64,000 nt of DNA from Anaerolineales bacterium (GTDB lineage Bacteria; Chloroflexota; Anaerolineae; Anaerolineales; UBA11579), in assembly GCA_019637805.1 (NCBI GenBank), contig JAHBVB010000001.1, positions 137,875 through 201,874 on the forward strand. Reading direction: 5' to 3'. The notes beneath the pieces were generated by a model that was given only the letters and a program-made list of their open reading frames with translations, was not told the origin of the DNA and ran no database searches. The position numbers and the translations under genes were made by a program. Shown piece by piece: positions 24,169 through 33,043 of the stretch (positions are counted from its first letter, which is position 1; every line of letters begins with the position of its first letter).

Positions 24169-24279
24169 GATTTCCTCCCTTAGTTGATTGCTGGGTGCTG
24201 ATTGCAGGCGAGAACCAGAACCTTGTGATTGCTTCGTCCGCTCCCCGCAATGCGTGGACATGGGCAGCTTATCAGCCAA

Positions 24280-24492
24280 CTATCTTTTGCGGGTCACCAC
24301 CTCCTCCAGGCGTTTCAGAATGCGCTCGCTCAGTTCGGCCAGCTGCTTTTCGTACAATGCCAGAATGCGATCGAGCAGGCTGCGGGCGATCAAGTCACCC
24401 CGATAAAAGGCCATGACCATGAAGCCGAGCAAGCCAACCACCCCGGCTGCATTAATCACCTGTAACAAAACGGTCAAGTCAACAGTTTGCAT
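24280..24492 (-). CDS. Small membrane protein with coiled-coil tail
   Basis: 70 residues. One N-terminal membrane helix (VLLQVINAAGVVGLLGFMVMAFY) is followed by an amphipathic helix rich in Glu, Arg and Leu. AAGGGG precedes the ATG. It is 111 bp upstream of the holin-like gene on the same strand. It may belong to a phage lysis cassette, by position only. Confidence 0.5.
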   Translation of the reverse strand: MQTVDLTVLLQVINAAGVVGLLGFMVMAFYRGDLIARSLLDRILALYEKQLAELSERILKRLEEVVTRKR

Positions 24493-24532
24493 AAGGAATC
24501 CCCTTTCTTGCTAGAATACGGATGGAGGCGAA

Positions 24533-24724
24533 ATGGCCAAAGAAAAGAAACCGGCAGAAAATACCAGCGGCTTCGGAAATGGCAGCGGCATTGGGGTGGG
24601 CATTGCGATCGGTGTGGCTCTGGGTGTGGCGCTGGACAATATCGGCCTGGGCATTGCCTTGGGCGTGGCGCTTGGCGCGGCCTTCGATGCCAGCAGCGCG
24701 GCTGCCAAAAAGAAGAAGGGATAA
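24533..24724 (+). CDS. Small glycine-zipper membrane protein
   Basis: 63 residues: a charged N-terminus (MAKEKKPAENTSG), a Gly-x-x-x-Gly-rich hydrophobic centre (GIGVGIAIGVALGVALDNIGLGIALGVALGAAF) and a lysine-rich C-terminus. GGAGG lies 4 nt before the ATG and TAGAAT at 24512-24517. Glycine-zipper proteins oligomerise in membranes. Its function is unknown. It runs opposite to the phage-type genes around it. Confidence 0.65.
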   Translation: MAKEKKPAENTSGFGNGSGIGVGIAIGVALGVALDNIGLGIALGVALGAAFDASSAAAKKKKG

Positions 24725-24761
24725 GCATCGGCGAGGGGCAAACTCCTTGCCTGTTTTTTTG

Positions 24762-24790
24762 TTGCATTGTTTTTTTGCATTGCCTATAAT
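24762..24790 (+). promoter_or_regulatory. Promoter of the histone-H1-like gene
   Basis: -35 TTGCAT (24762-24767), 17-nt T-rich spacer, -10 TATAAT (24785-24790), then AAGGAGG before the ATG at 24823. It is one of the best promoters in the window. Confidence 0.75.
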
Positions 24791-24822
24791 CATGGGATAA
24801 CACTTCCGTTCAAGGAGGAAGA

Positions 24823-25167
24823 ATGGCCACAAGTACTGGAAAGAAGGTAGCGAGCAAGGCCGCAGCAGCCAAGAAGACCACCAAGGCTGCCGTGAAGCAG
24901 GCCAGCGCCGCCACCAAGGCCACCGCCAAAAAGGCGGCTGCCAAAGGCGCAGCCGTCAAGAAGACTGTAGCCAAGAAGGCGACTGCGACCAAGAAGACCG
25001 TCGCCCGGAAGGCTACCGCCGCCAAGAAGACCGTTGCCAAGAAGAGCACCGCCGCCAAGGCGACTGTCTCGAAGAAGGCAACGGCGGCCAAGACGGCTGC
25101 TTCCAAGGCCCGCACGAGCACTGCCGGCAAGAAGAAGTCCTGGTGGCAGCGTCTGTTCGGCGGCTAG
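24823..25167 (+). CDS. Histone-H1-like Lys/Ala-rich DNA-binding protein
   Basis: 114 residues made almost wholly of Lys, Ala, Thr and Val in short AKKTV/AKKAT repeats, like the C-terminal tails of histone H1, AlgP or mycobacterial HupB. It ends in a distinct aromatic tail SWWQRLFGG that could anchor or bind a partner. Such proteins condense DNA non-specifically. A strong promoter and terminator suggest high expression as a single gene. Confidence 0.75.
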   Translation: MATSTGKKVASKAAAAKKTTKAAVKQASAATKATAKKAAAKGAAVKKTVAKKATATKKTVARKATAAKKTVAKKSTAAKATVSKKATAAKTAASKARTSTAGKKKSWWQRLFGG

Positions 25168-25225
25168 ATCACTGGTCATCGTTGAACATTGATGCAGGCG
25201 CTTGACCCCTTGGGTCATGGCTCCG

Positions 25226-25257
25226 GACAAAGGCACGCAAGCTTGCGTGCCTTTGTC
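25226..25257. terminator. Bidirectional terminator, 32-bp perfect palindrome
   Basis: Bases 25226-25241 are the exact reverse complement of 25242-25257, centred on AAGCTT, with T-rich flank. It separates the converging histone-like gene and the virion operon. Confidence 0.85.
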
Positions 25258-25258
25258 T

Positions 25259-25591
25259 TTAATGCTCCTCGCCCGCCCGGGCGACGTGCACCAGCAGTTT
25301 GCGCCGTTCCAGGTTGCCATCCACCTCGGCTTGCACCAGCAGCACATAGCGCGCGCCGCCGTCCTGGGGCCGGGCGCGCAAGCGCTTGAGCGTTTGCACA
25401 TTGCCGTTCACCAGGTGCTGGTCGGCAGCGTCCATGGTCTGGGCGGTGATGTCAGCCCCGTTCTTGAAGACCTGGGCGGTGGGGCTGGCCACATTGGCGG
25501 CGCCCTGCCAATCAACGCTGAAGGCGATCTGCTCGCCGGCCACCATCACCAGGGGGCTCTCCAGGATCCAAATGCTGTCTTCGTTCTGCAT
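25259..25591 (-). CDS. Small protein at the end of the virion operon
   Basis: 110 residues from ATG at 25591, which has AGGAGC 7 nt upstream. It is predicted mostly beta: WILESPLVMVAGEQIAFSVDW...ASPTAQVFKNGADITAQTM, a short Ig-like or baseplate-like pattern. It begins 8 bp after the upstream gene ends, so it belongs to the same operon. No family is recognised. Confidence 0.6.
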   Translation of the reverse strand: MQNEDSIWILESPLVMVAGEQIAFSVDWQGAANVASPTAQVFKNGADITAQTMDAADQHLVNGNVQTLKRLRARPQDGGARYVLLVQAEVDGNLERRKLLVHVARAGEEH

Positions 25592-25599
25592 GTCTGCTC

Positions 25600-27015
25600 C
25601 TAATTGCGGGCAATGCGCGCGGTTAGCGCGGTGCGCCGGGCGCGGGCGCTGAGCCGCTGGCGCGTGTCTGCCAGGCGCGGCCGCGGCGGCAACAGGCGGG
25701 CGCGCAGCGGCAGCGGCCCGCTGCGCGGGTAGCCCGCCAAGTATTCCAGCGCCAGCACCGGCCGGTAGAGCGGATTGCCATGATTGGCCGAGGCATACTC
25801 GTGCATGCCGCCCTGGTTGTTGGGATAGCCGTAGCCTTCCTGGTTGCAGCGCAAACCATAGTAGGTATTGCCCAGAATGTTGATCCAAGCGGTGGGCAGA
25901 TCAGCCGTGGTCAGGTAAGTGCCCACCGGGTTTGAGCTGGTGCCCATCACAGCCGTATTGGAGGCCGCCAACAAGCCGTCCCAGGCCGCTTCACGCGTCC
26001 CAGCGGAGAACGCATCATGAGCAGACCAGTTGTACTGGCGCAGGTGAATGGTCCAGGCCACATAGCTTTGCAGGGTGACCACGTAAAGCGTGAGGTTGGC
26101 TTTCTCGACCACGGCGGCCAGCCCCAGGCTGGAGGTGTCGAACTTGAGATAACTGCGCCAGACATAAGGCTCGCCGCTGGCCAGGCGGCCGCCCACAGTC
26201 AGCTGTGTGGCGGTGTTGGTTTGCCCGGAAGAGGTGCTGGGGTTGGCGCCCCAAATGGTGCCATCGCCCACATGCCCGCTGATGTCAATGTCCGGGTCCA
26301 GCACCACCGGGAATTTGGCCTGCTGCAGCCAGTCATACGGCACGCCGCTGTACAGGCGCTGCCCCTGCTTGTCCACCTGCACCCAGCGCGCCAGCGGCAG
26401 GCGCTGGCCGGCCGCGTCCTGGGCCCAGCCCATGGGGAAGCGCAACGCTCCGCGTTGGGCTTCGCCCAGCCAGCCTGCCGGGAAGCCTCCGGCGGGCAGC
26501 AGGCTCTCCACTACCAGCAAGGCATCCCGCTCGGCGGGCGCGGGCGGCAGCTCTGCCAGCAGCAGTTCCTCGCGCAGCCCGCCGGGCAGCAGGGTGATCT
26601 GGTGGTGGAACGGCCCAGCCTGGCGGCGCAACTGGTCGGCATGCACCTGGCCCGGACCCAGGCGGGCCAGCTCATGGAAGCGGCCCGCGGCAAAAAGGCC
26701 CACCCGCCAGGCTTTGTGGCGATGCAAGGCGGCCGCTTGCGCAGTGCCCTCCACTTTGACGCTGCCGTCCAGCTCCAGCCGGAAGGGCAGACCGGGGGCA
26801 CCCAGACTGCCATCGCCCCGGGCCTGCAAGCGCGTGTCGATCTCCTGCCAGCTGCGGCTGGGCGAGTGATAATAGTGCACCGGGGCGCCGCTGAGCAGCG
26901 CCAGCCGCCGGCGGCCGGACCGGCGCAGGTGCAGGCCGAAGCGGCTGCGCTCGGCCACAGGCAGGTTCGCCGCGGCCGGATGGGTCTCGATCACCGAAGA
27001 AGCCCAGTTGGTCAT
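25600..27015 (-). CDS. Virion-associated protein with DNRLRE-type domain
   Basis: 471 residues from ATG at 27015, preceded by GGGGGATT. The N-terminal half contains YHSPSRSWQEIDTRL, seen in surface proteins that carry a DNRLRE domain. The second half (about 230-420) reads as that jelly-roll domain: YLKFDTSSLGLAAVVEKANLTLYVV...DLPTAWINILGNTYYGLR...YRPVLALEYL. In this setting, between phage-type genes, it could form a fibre or spike that binds a surface carbohydrate. It is separated by 1 bp from the next gene upstream. Confidence 0.65.
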   Translation of the reverse strand: MTNWASSVIETHPAAANLPVAERSRFGLHLRRSGRRRLALLSGAPVHYYHSPSRSWQEIDTRLQARGDGSLGAPGLPFRLELDGSVKVEGTAQAAALHRHKAWRVGLFAAGRFHELARLGPGQVHADQLRRQAGPFHHQITLLPGGLREELLLAELPPAPAERDALLVVESLLPAGGFPAGWLGEAQRGALRFPMGWAQDAAGQRLPLARWVQVDKQGQRLYSGVPYDWLQQAKFPVVLDPDIDISGHVGDGTIWGANPSTSSGQTNTATQLTVGGRLASGEPYVWRSYLKFDTSSLGLAAVVEKANLTLYVVTLQSYVAWTIHLRQYNWSAHDAFSAGTREAAWDGLLAASNTAVMGTSSNPVGTYLTTADLPTAWINILGNTYYGLRCNQEGYGYPNNQGGMHEYASANHGNPLYRPVLALEYLAGYPRSGPLPLRARLLPPRPRLADTRQRLSARARRTALTARIARN

Positions 27016-27016
27016 G

Positions 27017-27442
27017 CTAATCCCCCAATGCCAGAATGCCGTTCTCATGCCACTGCAGAACAAAGTCCTCGCCGGCGCATTCCAGCTCTTCCTCAAAGTC
27101 AATGAAGGCCAGCAGCGGGCTGGTAGCCGGGTCGCCGCTGGACTTGTAGATCAGCGCGCCCTTGGTGACGAAAGTGGCCACCGTCCAGATCAGCCCATCG
27201 GCGCTGAGCAGCACCCGGTCGTTGGCATCGTCACGCACCAGGGCCGCGTTTTGCAGCGACTGACCACCGGCCGTGTAGCCTGTGCCGCTGGCTTCGGCGC
27301 TGATGTCGCTGAAGAAGGCCTGCCCGTCCGGGTCCGGCGTGTAGCCGGGGCCGAGCAAGGCCACCTTGAAGTCGTCTTCCTCCAGGTTGAAGCCGTCCAG
27401 CAGAAGCCCCAGTTTGGCGGCGTTGTACACAAAACTGCTCAT
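27017..27442 (-). CDS. Phage structural protein (conserved tail/decoration-type)
   Basis: 141 residues. The pattern VYNAAKLGLLLDGFNLEEDDFKVALLGPGYTPDPDGQAFFSDI...EASGTGYTAGGQSL...ALIYKSSGDPATSPLLAFIDF is characteristic of a small structural protein common in tailed phages of many hosts. It lies in a compact operon with 1-bp and 6-bp spacing to its neighbours. Its precise place in the particle is not known to me. Confidence 0.75.
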   Translation of the reverse strand: MSSFVYNAAKLGLLLDGFNLEEDDFKVALLGPGYTPDPDGQAFFSDISAEASGTGYTAGGQSLQNAALVRDDANDRVLLSADGLIWTVATFVTKGALIYKSSGDPATSPLLAFIDFEEELECAGEDFVLQWHENGILALGD

Positions 27443-27448
27443 GGTTCT

Positions 27449-30013
27449 CTATCCTTCCCGCAAGACCAGTGTCAGCACGCCACCCCAGCCGCCGTCTGCG
27501 CCATGCTCGCGCTGCAGAGCCGGCGGCTCCACAAGCACGTCTTTTTCGTCCAGGTCGGCCCAGATGGAACGCATGCGGATCTTGCGCGCTCGGCGGGCGA
27601 CGCGCTGCAGCCAGGTCACAAACGCTTCAGGAGCCGGCTGCGGGTCGCCGCCGCGCTCCGGCTGGGCGCTGTTCAGGCGCAGCCGCAGCGTCCAGCGGTA
27701 GCGCAGCGGCGTGCGCGCAAAGCCTTCCAGATGCGTGGCCAGCACCACGGGCGGCCGGTCTGCCTGGTTGGTGAGGAGGCGCAGGCGCGGCCGCAGCGTG
27801 TAGAGCTGGCCCAGGTTGAGCGACAGGCTATCCAGCGGCGAAGAGTAGAAGGCGCCCAGGTTGCGCCAGCGCGGCGTGCCGATCTCGCCATCCACCTGCA
27901 CGTCCAGATGCACCTGCACACCAGCGCCCAGGTTGCGGCTGAGCAGGCTGAGGCTGCGCAGGTACTTCGGCAGGCGCGCCGCGCCCATATCTATCGTGCC
28001 GCCCACCAACACCGCTTCGTGCTGGTAGGCCAGGCCGGCATCGCCCAGCGGCGATTCGGAGGCGCGCGGCAGGTCGAGATAGGCCAAGTCGCCGCCCAAG
28101 CCCAGCCACAGGCGCGGACGCATGCCGGGGCCGTGCTGCACGGCCAGGGCCTGCATCGGCTGGCCGGCCTGCGGCGCACGCATTAGTTCATGCCAGCCGC
28201 CTCCGGCCCAGAGGAGCAAGCTGGAGACGCCCTGGCCCGCGTCCAGCGCCGCCAGCATGCGCTGCGCGTCCAAGGGCTGCAGGGCCGAGACTGTGCCGGC
28301 GCGTTCGGCGGGCAATCCCTGACCCTTGGCAGGGCTTTCATCGCTCAAGGCACTGCCGGTGTAGCGCAGCAAGCGCGCCCCCCAGGCCAGCCACAGGTCC
28401 TCGCCCTGCCGGGCCCAGGCCGGCGCCAGCGGGCCAAGCCCAGCTGCCAGGTCCAGCTGGCTGGGGCGGGCCAAATCATCCGTGCCCAGCGGCCACAGGC
28501 CGTCCGACTTGAGCGCGCACAGCTGGCCGGCATGTTCCAGAAGCGCCAAAAGCGTCGAGCGCCTGCCCAGCGAAATGCCCGCGCCAAAGCTGAGCGATAC
28601 GCCCCAGGCGCTGGGCGCGGCGCGCGAGGCCGTGTCGGCGGCCTGCAGGCCGCGCCAGATCTGCGGGCCGTGCAGCGGGTGGAGGGCGGCCTGCAGGCAG
28701 TCTGCCGCATTGCCATCATCGGCGAACTGGTGGGCCGGGGCGCTCAGCGCAGTGTTGTAGCGCATGCGCAGGATGGGCAGCCCGGCGCCGCGGGCAAAGT
28801 AAGCCTGCGCTCCCAGAGTGGTCACACCGGTCACCGGGCCATCAAACTGGTCGCCACTGCCGGGGCTGATGTCCTGCCAAACGTCGCTGGCGTAGATCAC
28901 ATACTCCGAGCTCGCATCCGGCAGTTGGTCCCAGGCCGCGGCCAGGGTCAGCTCACTGGCCGAGTTGGCGGCCAGTTGGCGCGCCTGGCCAGCGCCCTGG
29001 CCCTTGCGGATGCGCAGCCAGGCCCCGGCCCACTGGCCCGGTCGCCAGGCCTTGTCGGCATCCTCCAGGCTGATGGCCGACCAGCCGGTGGCCAGGCCGC
29101 GCTCCCCATTCAAATAGAGGTGCGAGGCACTGCCGTCGGCGCGCACATCCAAGGCGTACAAACAATCCTCAAAGTGGAAGAAGTGAAACCGGCGCTTGAG
29201 GCCGGCGTCTTGCACACGCAGATAGGGGCAAAAGCGCACAGGCGCCCAAGCCGCCCCATCCGGCGAAGTGTGCCCGCCGCCCTGCTTGGGATGCACGCCA
29301 AGCTCCCAGTGGTTGGCGGCATTGTCTTCCGGCGAGCCGCGCAACACCAGCTGATAGCTGGTGTAAGCGTCCAAGTCGCCCTGCCAATCCTGCAGATGGA
29401 AGGCGTGAAAGAGGCTGACCACATCGCCGACCTCGGCGCTGTGCAAGCTGCTGTGCGCGCCGGGCAGCGCGGCCCCGGGCTGGCCGGCCGCGTCCTGGTG
29501 CAGGGCCAGCTGCAGGGCGGCGGGCGAGCCCACCCGCCGCAGCCAGACGCACACCTGGCGGGCGGCCAGGCTCTGGGCGTCGAGGCTGAACTGTGCGGCC
29601 AAAGCCCGGGTTTCGCCAGTCAGCGAACGCCACGCCAGGCTGCCCGGCAGCCGCTGCACGGCGGGGCGCACACCGCTGGCCAGCCGCCATTGCGGCGCAG
29701 GCAGCAGCAGGCCGGGCGTCTGCGTCCAAGCGTTTTGGCTGTCATGGAAGCTGCGGGCCAGTTCGGCCTCGCTGGAGAAGCGCGCCTGGCCGCGCCCGCC
29801 GGACCAGTCGCGCTGTTCCACTTCGGCCAGGCCCGGCTCCCAGGCGCCGAAGCCGGAAAGGGCGTTGAAACGCAGGGTGGACGGGGTGATCGGCTCCTCC
29901 TGCAGGGCCTTGGGGCCGCCGTCCAAACGCAAGCCCCAGGTTTGCACGCCGTCGCTCAGGCTGATCTCGTGGCTGGGGTTGCTGGCCCCGGGATAGACAC
30001 GGATGGTGTTCAT
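27449..30013 (-). CDS. Large virion structural protein
   Basis: 854 residues with no signal peptide or membrane helix. The N-terminal part is beta-rich with GLRLDGGPKAL and an opening typical of tail-fibre or minor tail proteins. The centre (about 480-680) has repeated LWLAWG, LLLWAGGGWHEL and RLWLGLGGDLAYLDLP segments like blades of a beta-propeller. The C-terminus is again beta-rich and basic. Its size, position and tight operon with a known phage structural protein make it the likely tail fibre or minor structural protein. High GC and codon use match the host. Confidence 0.65.
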   Translation of the reverse strand: MNTIRVYPGASNPSHEISLSDGVQTWGLRLDGGPKALQEEPITPSTLRFNALSGFGAWEPGLAEVEQRDWSGGRGQARFSSEAELARSFHDSQNAWTQTPGLLLPAPQWRLASGVRPAVQRLPGSLAWRSLTGETRALAAQFSLDAQSLAARQVCVWLRRVGSPAALQLALHQDAAGQPGAALPGAHSSLHSAEVGDVVSLFHAFHLQDWQGDLDAYTSYQLVLRGSPEDNAANHWELGVHPKQGGGHTSPDGAAWAPVRFCPYLRVQDAGLKRRFHFFHFEDCLYALDVRADGSASHLYLNGERGLATGWSAISLEDADKAWRPGQWAGAWLRIRKGQGAGQARQLAANSASELTLAAAWDQLPDASSEYVIYASDVWQDISPGSGDQFDGPVTGVTTLGAQAYFARGAGLPILRMRYNTALSAPAHQFADDGNAADCLQAALHPLHGPQIWRGLQAADTASRAAPSAWGVSLSFGAGISLGRRSTLLALLEHAGQLCALKSDGLWPLGTDDLARPSQLDLAAGLGPLAPAWARQGEDLWLAWGARLLRYTGSALSDESPAKGQGLPAERAGTVSALQPLDAQRMLAALDAGQGVSSLLLWAGGGWHELMRAPQAGQPMQALAVQHGPGMRPRLWLGLGGDLAYLDLPRASESPLGDAGLAYQHEAVLVGGTIDMGAARLPKYLRSLSLLSRNLGAGVQVHLDVQVDGEIGTPRWRNLGAFYSSPLDSLSLNLGQLYTLRPRLRLLTNQADRPPVVLATHLEGFARTPLRYRWTLRLRLNSAQPERGGDPQPAPEAFVTWLQRVARRARKIRMRSIWADLDEKDVLVEPPALQREHGADGGWGGVLTLVLREG

Positions 30014-30069
30014 CGCAGAGCTCCGCCAAGCCGCGTATAATCATCCTCAAGAAGGGCAGGGAGTTGGAC

Positions 30070-30399
30070 ATGGACAATCCCCGATTGGTTGAGACCCCCA
30101 AAGGCTGCCAGGTGGCCGCCCTGATCGCCCTGCAAGTGTTGATGCTGGTCACGCTGGTGGTGTGGGCGCTGGCCGCCTTTCTGCTGGCCAACATCTACGA
30201 AGGCGGCGCCACGCCGGAGAAGCACATCATCTTTTTGCCGATCCTGGCCTATCCGCTGATCTTGCTGGCGACGACGATCGCCGGCTGGAGAGCCTATCGC
30301 AAAGGCAAAGCGCTGCAGGCGGGCGGGCTGCTGCTCTCGCCGCTGCTGTACGGCCTGGTTTACTTCGGCTATTTCATCCTGATGGCGCAGTCCTTCTAG
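30070..30399 (+). CDS. Small membrane protein of unknown function
   Basis: 109 residues from ATG at 30070 (AGGGAG 7 nt upstream; a TTG two codons earlier is less likely). Three hydrophobic helices are visible: VAALIALQVLMLVTLVVWALAAFLL, IIFLPILAYPLILLATTIAGW, LLSPLLYGLVYFGYFILM. TATAAT at 30034-30039 is its probable -10. It points against the virion genes on either side, so it is a host-type insertion or moron gene. Confidence 0.65.
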   Translation: MDNPRLVETPKGCQVAALIALQVLMLVTLVVWALAAFLLANIYEGGATPEKHIIFLPILAYPLILLATTIAGWRAYRKGKALQAGGLLLSPLLYGLVYFGYFILMAQSF

Positions 30400-30436
30400 C
30401 CGGCAGCGGCAGCCCTCAAAAATTCCGGTTTCCATC

Positions 30437-31276
30437 TCAGCGCCCCACGGCCAGCAGGCGGGCCGCCCGCCGCGGCCGCCAGATGGGGAAGGCGCGTTTG
30501 GCCGCGGCCAGTTCATGCTGGGCCTGCTCCCATTGGGCGGCCAGGTGTACATCCGCCCCGCCCTGGCGGGCATGCTGCCAGCGCAGGGCACGTTCCACCC
30601 CGGCCGCCGCAGCCAGTTCCGGCGGCAAGCCGTCCGCCAGCGGGTCGCCGGCAGCGCGCAGCTGCGGGTGCGCCGCCTGGTACCAAATGCGCAGCGGTCG
30701 CCCGGCCGCCAGGGCATCGGCAAACAAGATCAGAGCGGGTTCCCCCGGCGCGGCGGGGATGAAATCCCAGTCATGCAGCGTGCGCCACGGATCAACCGCC
30801 GTCAGGCCGGGGATGGCCAGGTAATCGATGCGCACCGGGCGGCGGCGCGGCCATTCCAGCGTGGCGCTGAAGCTGCTGCCGGTGTGCGGCGTGGCCAGGC
30901 TTGCGTCTACCAACGGCAGGTCGCCCAGGCCGCGCAGGGCCGCATTGGCCAGCTCGATCATGGTGTCCAGCGGGTAGTAGCCGCCCGCCAGACCATAGCG
31001 CTGCCCGGCGGCGACCGGCGCAGTGAGCGCCGCCGCCAGATTGAACAGGCCCGCCGCGGCATCGAAAGCGCCGATGATCGCAAATTCGCCTTCAGGCGGC
31101 GCGCCCGCCGCAGCGGTGATGAAGAGCGCCCCGCCCTGCCATTCGTCGTCGCGGTGCCGGCCGGCCAGCGCGGCGTCGGCCAGCGTGTTGGGGCTGCCGC
31201 CTGTGGCGGCGCCCAGGCGCAGTTGGCCGAGCGCAGTGTATATGTCTTGCAACAGACTGCTGAGCGTATAAGCCAT
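30437..31276 (-). CDS. Phage virion protein, connector-like
   Basis: 279 residues from ATG at 31276 with AAGGGGG upstream. It has a helical N-terminus (LSSLLQDIYTALGQLRLG) and a central PLDTMIELANAALRGLGDLP segment that resembles neck or head-tail connector proteins which follow the capsid gene in many phages. The C-terminal helix (AQWEQAQHELAAAKRAFP) is similar to that of adaptor proteins. It lies upstream of, and in the same direction as, the large virion gene. The assignment is by pattern and position. Confidence 0.55.
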   Translation of the reverse strand: MAYTLSSLLQDIYTALGQLRLGAATGGSPNTLADAALAGRHRDDEWQGGALFITAAAGAPPEGEFAIIGAFDAAAGLFNLAAALTAPVAAGQRYGLAGGYYPLDTMIELANAALRGLGDLPLVDASLATPHTGSSFSATLEWPRRRPVRIDYLAIPGLTAVDPWRTLHDWDFIPAAPGEPALILFADALAAGRPLRIWYQAAHPQLRAAGDPLADGLPPELAAAAGVERALRWQHARQGGADVHLAAQWEQAQHELAAAKRAFPIWRPRRAARLLAVGR

Positions 31277-31416
31277 CGGTTTCCCCCTTACGATGACTAT
31301 ATAGCACATATGTTCTGTTTATAAGGCTTGCTTTTTCGGCTGTCAAGCATAACAATAGCTCTATAAACAAGTTCTTATCAAGAGTTTCGAACTTCGCCAA
31401 CAAGAGGAGACACCAA

Positions 31417-32007
31417 ATGCCATCCAAACGAATTCTTCTGATCGTCTCGCTATTGCTGCTGGCCTCGCTGGCCTGCAATCTGGGCAGCACAGTTCAGGAC
31501 ATGGTCGGCAATGCGGTAAACGATGCCGTGGGCGACGCGGTCGGCGGTGTGCTGGGTGATGAAGCCAGCGGCCTGCTAGACAGCGTGTTGGGCGGCGGGA
31601 ACATCACCTCCTCCGCCAATCTATGGATCGATGTACCGCGCATGCCAGGGCTGGAGCAGAACAATGTGGAACTGCCGCTGTTCATGCGCCTGTTCGTGCA
31701 GTTCGCCATGGGCCAGGTGCTGAGCGCGGCCGGCGGCGACATTGACATGGTGACCTTCACTACCACCCAAACCCCGGCGGATGTGCAAGCCTTTTACGCC
31801 GACGCCTTTGATTTCAGCGACTGGGATACCGATGGACAGAACTGCTTCACCGGCAGTGAAGCGGGTTTTGAAGAGGTGGGCCTGGTGTGCGCCTTCAGCA
31901 AGGAAGAGGACGCCGGCGATGCCGGGCTGCTGATCATCGCCAACCGCGACCAGGACGCCAACATCACCAACGTCTATTTCCTGCGCGTGCAGGGCGTAAC
32001 GGAATAG
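31417..32007 (+). CDS. Secreted lipoprotein of unknown function
   Basis: 196 residues. The signal peptide ends in the lipobox LASLAC, so Cys19-20 region is lipid-modified. After a Gly/Asp/Val-rich linker there is a compact domain with VQAFYADAF and a Cys pair (NCFTG...LVCAF). GAGGAGA precedes the ATG. It is a single-gene unit with a strong terminator. No family is recognised. Confidence 0.7.
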   Translation: MPSKRILLIVSLLLLASLACNLGSTVQDMVGNAVNDAVGDAVGGVLGDEASGLLDSVLGGGNITSSANLWIDVPRMPGLEQNNVELPLFMRLFVQFAMGQVLSAAGGDIDMVTFTTTQTPADVQAFYADAFDFSDWDTDGQNCFTGSEAGFEEVGLVCAFSKEEDAGDAGLLIIANRDQDANITNVYFLRVQGVTE

Positions 32008-32042
32008 CGCAACAAGCGCACGGCCGTGCGCCCAACAAAGTC

Positions 32043-32080
32043 AAACAAAAGCGGGCTAAAGCAGCCCGCTTTTTGTTTGG
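32043..32080 (+). terminator. Intrinsic terminator of the lipoprotein gene
   Basis: A stem of about 15 bp (AAACAAAAGCGGGCT with AGCCCGCTTTTTGTTT) around a 5-nt loop; A-run before and T-run after. Confidence 0.9.
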
Positions 32081-32143
32081 GGTGAGCAGTGGGCCAGAGT
32101 CTATAATCCAGAGCATGAGAGCCATGCCGAGCAGGAGGCCGTT

Positions 32144-33010
32144 GTGTCCACCCGGGAGATAAAAGCCGCCGGGTTGAAAGCGCTGGAGCTGGCCACCGCG
32201 CTGTTGCAGCGCGCCCGTCGCGCCGACCCCGTGGCCGGCGTGTGGGAGGCTGCCGATGTGCAGTGGTGGTGGCGCAAGCCGCGGCGCTCTGACGCGGCCG
32301 AGAAGCTCTTTTGGGTCGACGACCAGGGACCGGTCGCCGGCGTCCTGCTGACCAGCTGGAGCGACGCGGCCTGGCAGTGCGACCCGGTCATCGTGCCGGG
32401 CGCAGCCGGCCCGGCGCCCAGCGCCGTGTGGAGCCGGGCTTTAGAGCATGCCCGGCAGCACGCCGCGCAGGGGTTTGAAGTACCGGTGAGCGACGACGAT
32501 CTCATCTTCCGCGAACTCGCCCTGGGCGCCGGACTGACCGCCGGCGAGCAAGACCGCACCGCCTGGCTGCCTGCCGCCGAGCGGCCGTCTGTATCGACGC
32601 CGCGGGCGGGCTTTGCGATCGTCGATCGCACCGGGGGCAGAGACGCCCCGCATCCCATGCAGGCCCGCAATGGGGAAGACGTGGCGCAGCGCCTGGAGCA
32701 ATGTTCGCTGTACGACCCGGCGCTGGACCTGGCGGTCGAGGCCGCCGATGGGCGGATCGCCGGCTATTCCCTGTACTGGTTCGACCCCATCACCAAGCTG
32801 GGTCTGGTCGAACCGGTGCGAGTCGAGGATGAGTTCCAACGGCTGGGCCTGGCCCGGGCGATGCTGTCGGCCGGGATCGAACGGCTGGCGGCCCGCGGCG
32901 CCGAGCGGATCAAGATCTCGTACCAGACCGAGGCGGCCGCGGCCCTGTACCAAGGAATCGGCTTCCGCCAGACCTCCACGGCCACCTGGTACCAGGCGCA
33001 ACCCGCCTAA
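32144..33010 (+). CDS. GNAT-family N-acetyltransferase
   Basis: 288 residues from GTG at 32144 with AGGAGG 5 nt upstream. The C-terminal domain (about 205-285) carries the acetyl-CoA site FQRLGLARAMLSAGIERL and the closing LYQGIGFRQTS. The N-terminal half looks like a degenerate second GNAT fold. Substrate unknown. TATAAT at 32102-32107 is its probable -10. Confidence 0.8.
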   Translation: MSTREIKAAGLKALELATALLQRARRADPVAGVWEAADVQWWWRKPRRSDAAEKLFWVDDQGPVAGVLLTSWSDAAWQCDPVIVPGAAGPAPSAVWSRALEHARQHAAQGFEVPVSDDDLIFRELALGAGLTAGEQDRTAWLPAAERPSVSTPRAGFAIVDRTGGRDAPHPMQARNGEDVAQRLEQCSLYDPALDLAVEAADGRIAGYSLYWFDPITKLGLVEPVRVEDEFQRLGLARAMLSAGIERLAARGAERIKISYQTEAAAALYQGIGFRQTSTATWYQAQPA

Positions 33011-33043
33011 CACCTCAGGATTTCTTGCCTATAATTGTGGCTG

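Noticed and set aside
28190..30040. 616-codon plus-strand frame opposite the large virion protein
   Set aside because: Low-complexity Arg/Gln/Pro shadow with no ribosome site; the minus frame fits a tight operon.
23911..31276. Calling the region an intact prophage
   Set aside because: No terminase, integrase, tape measure or lysin can be seen in the window.
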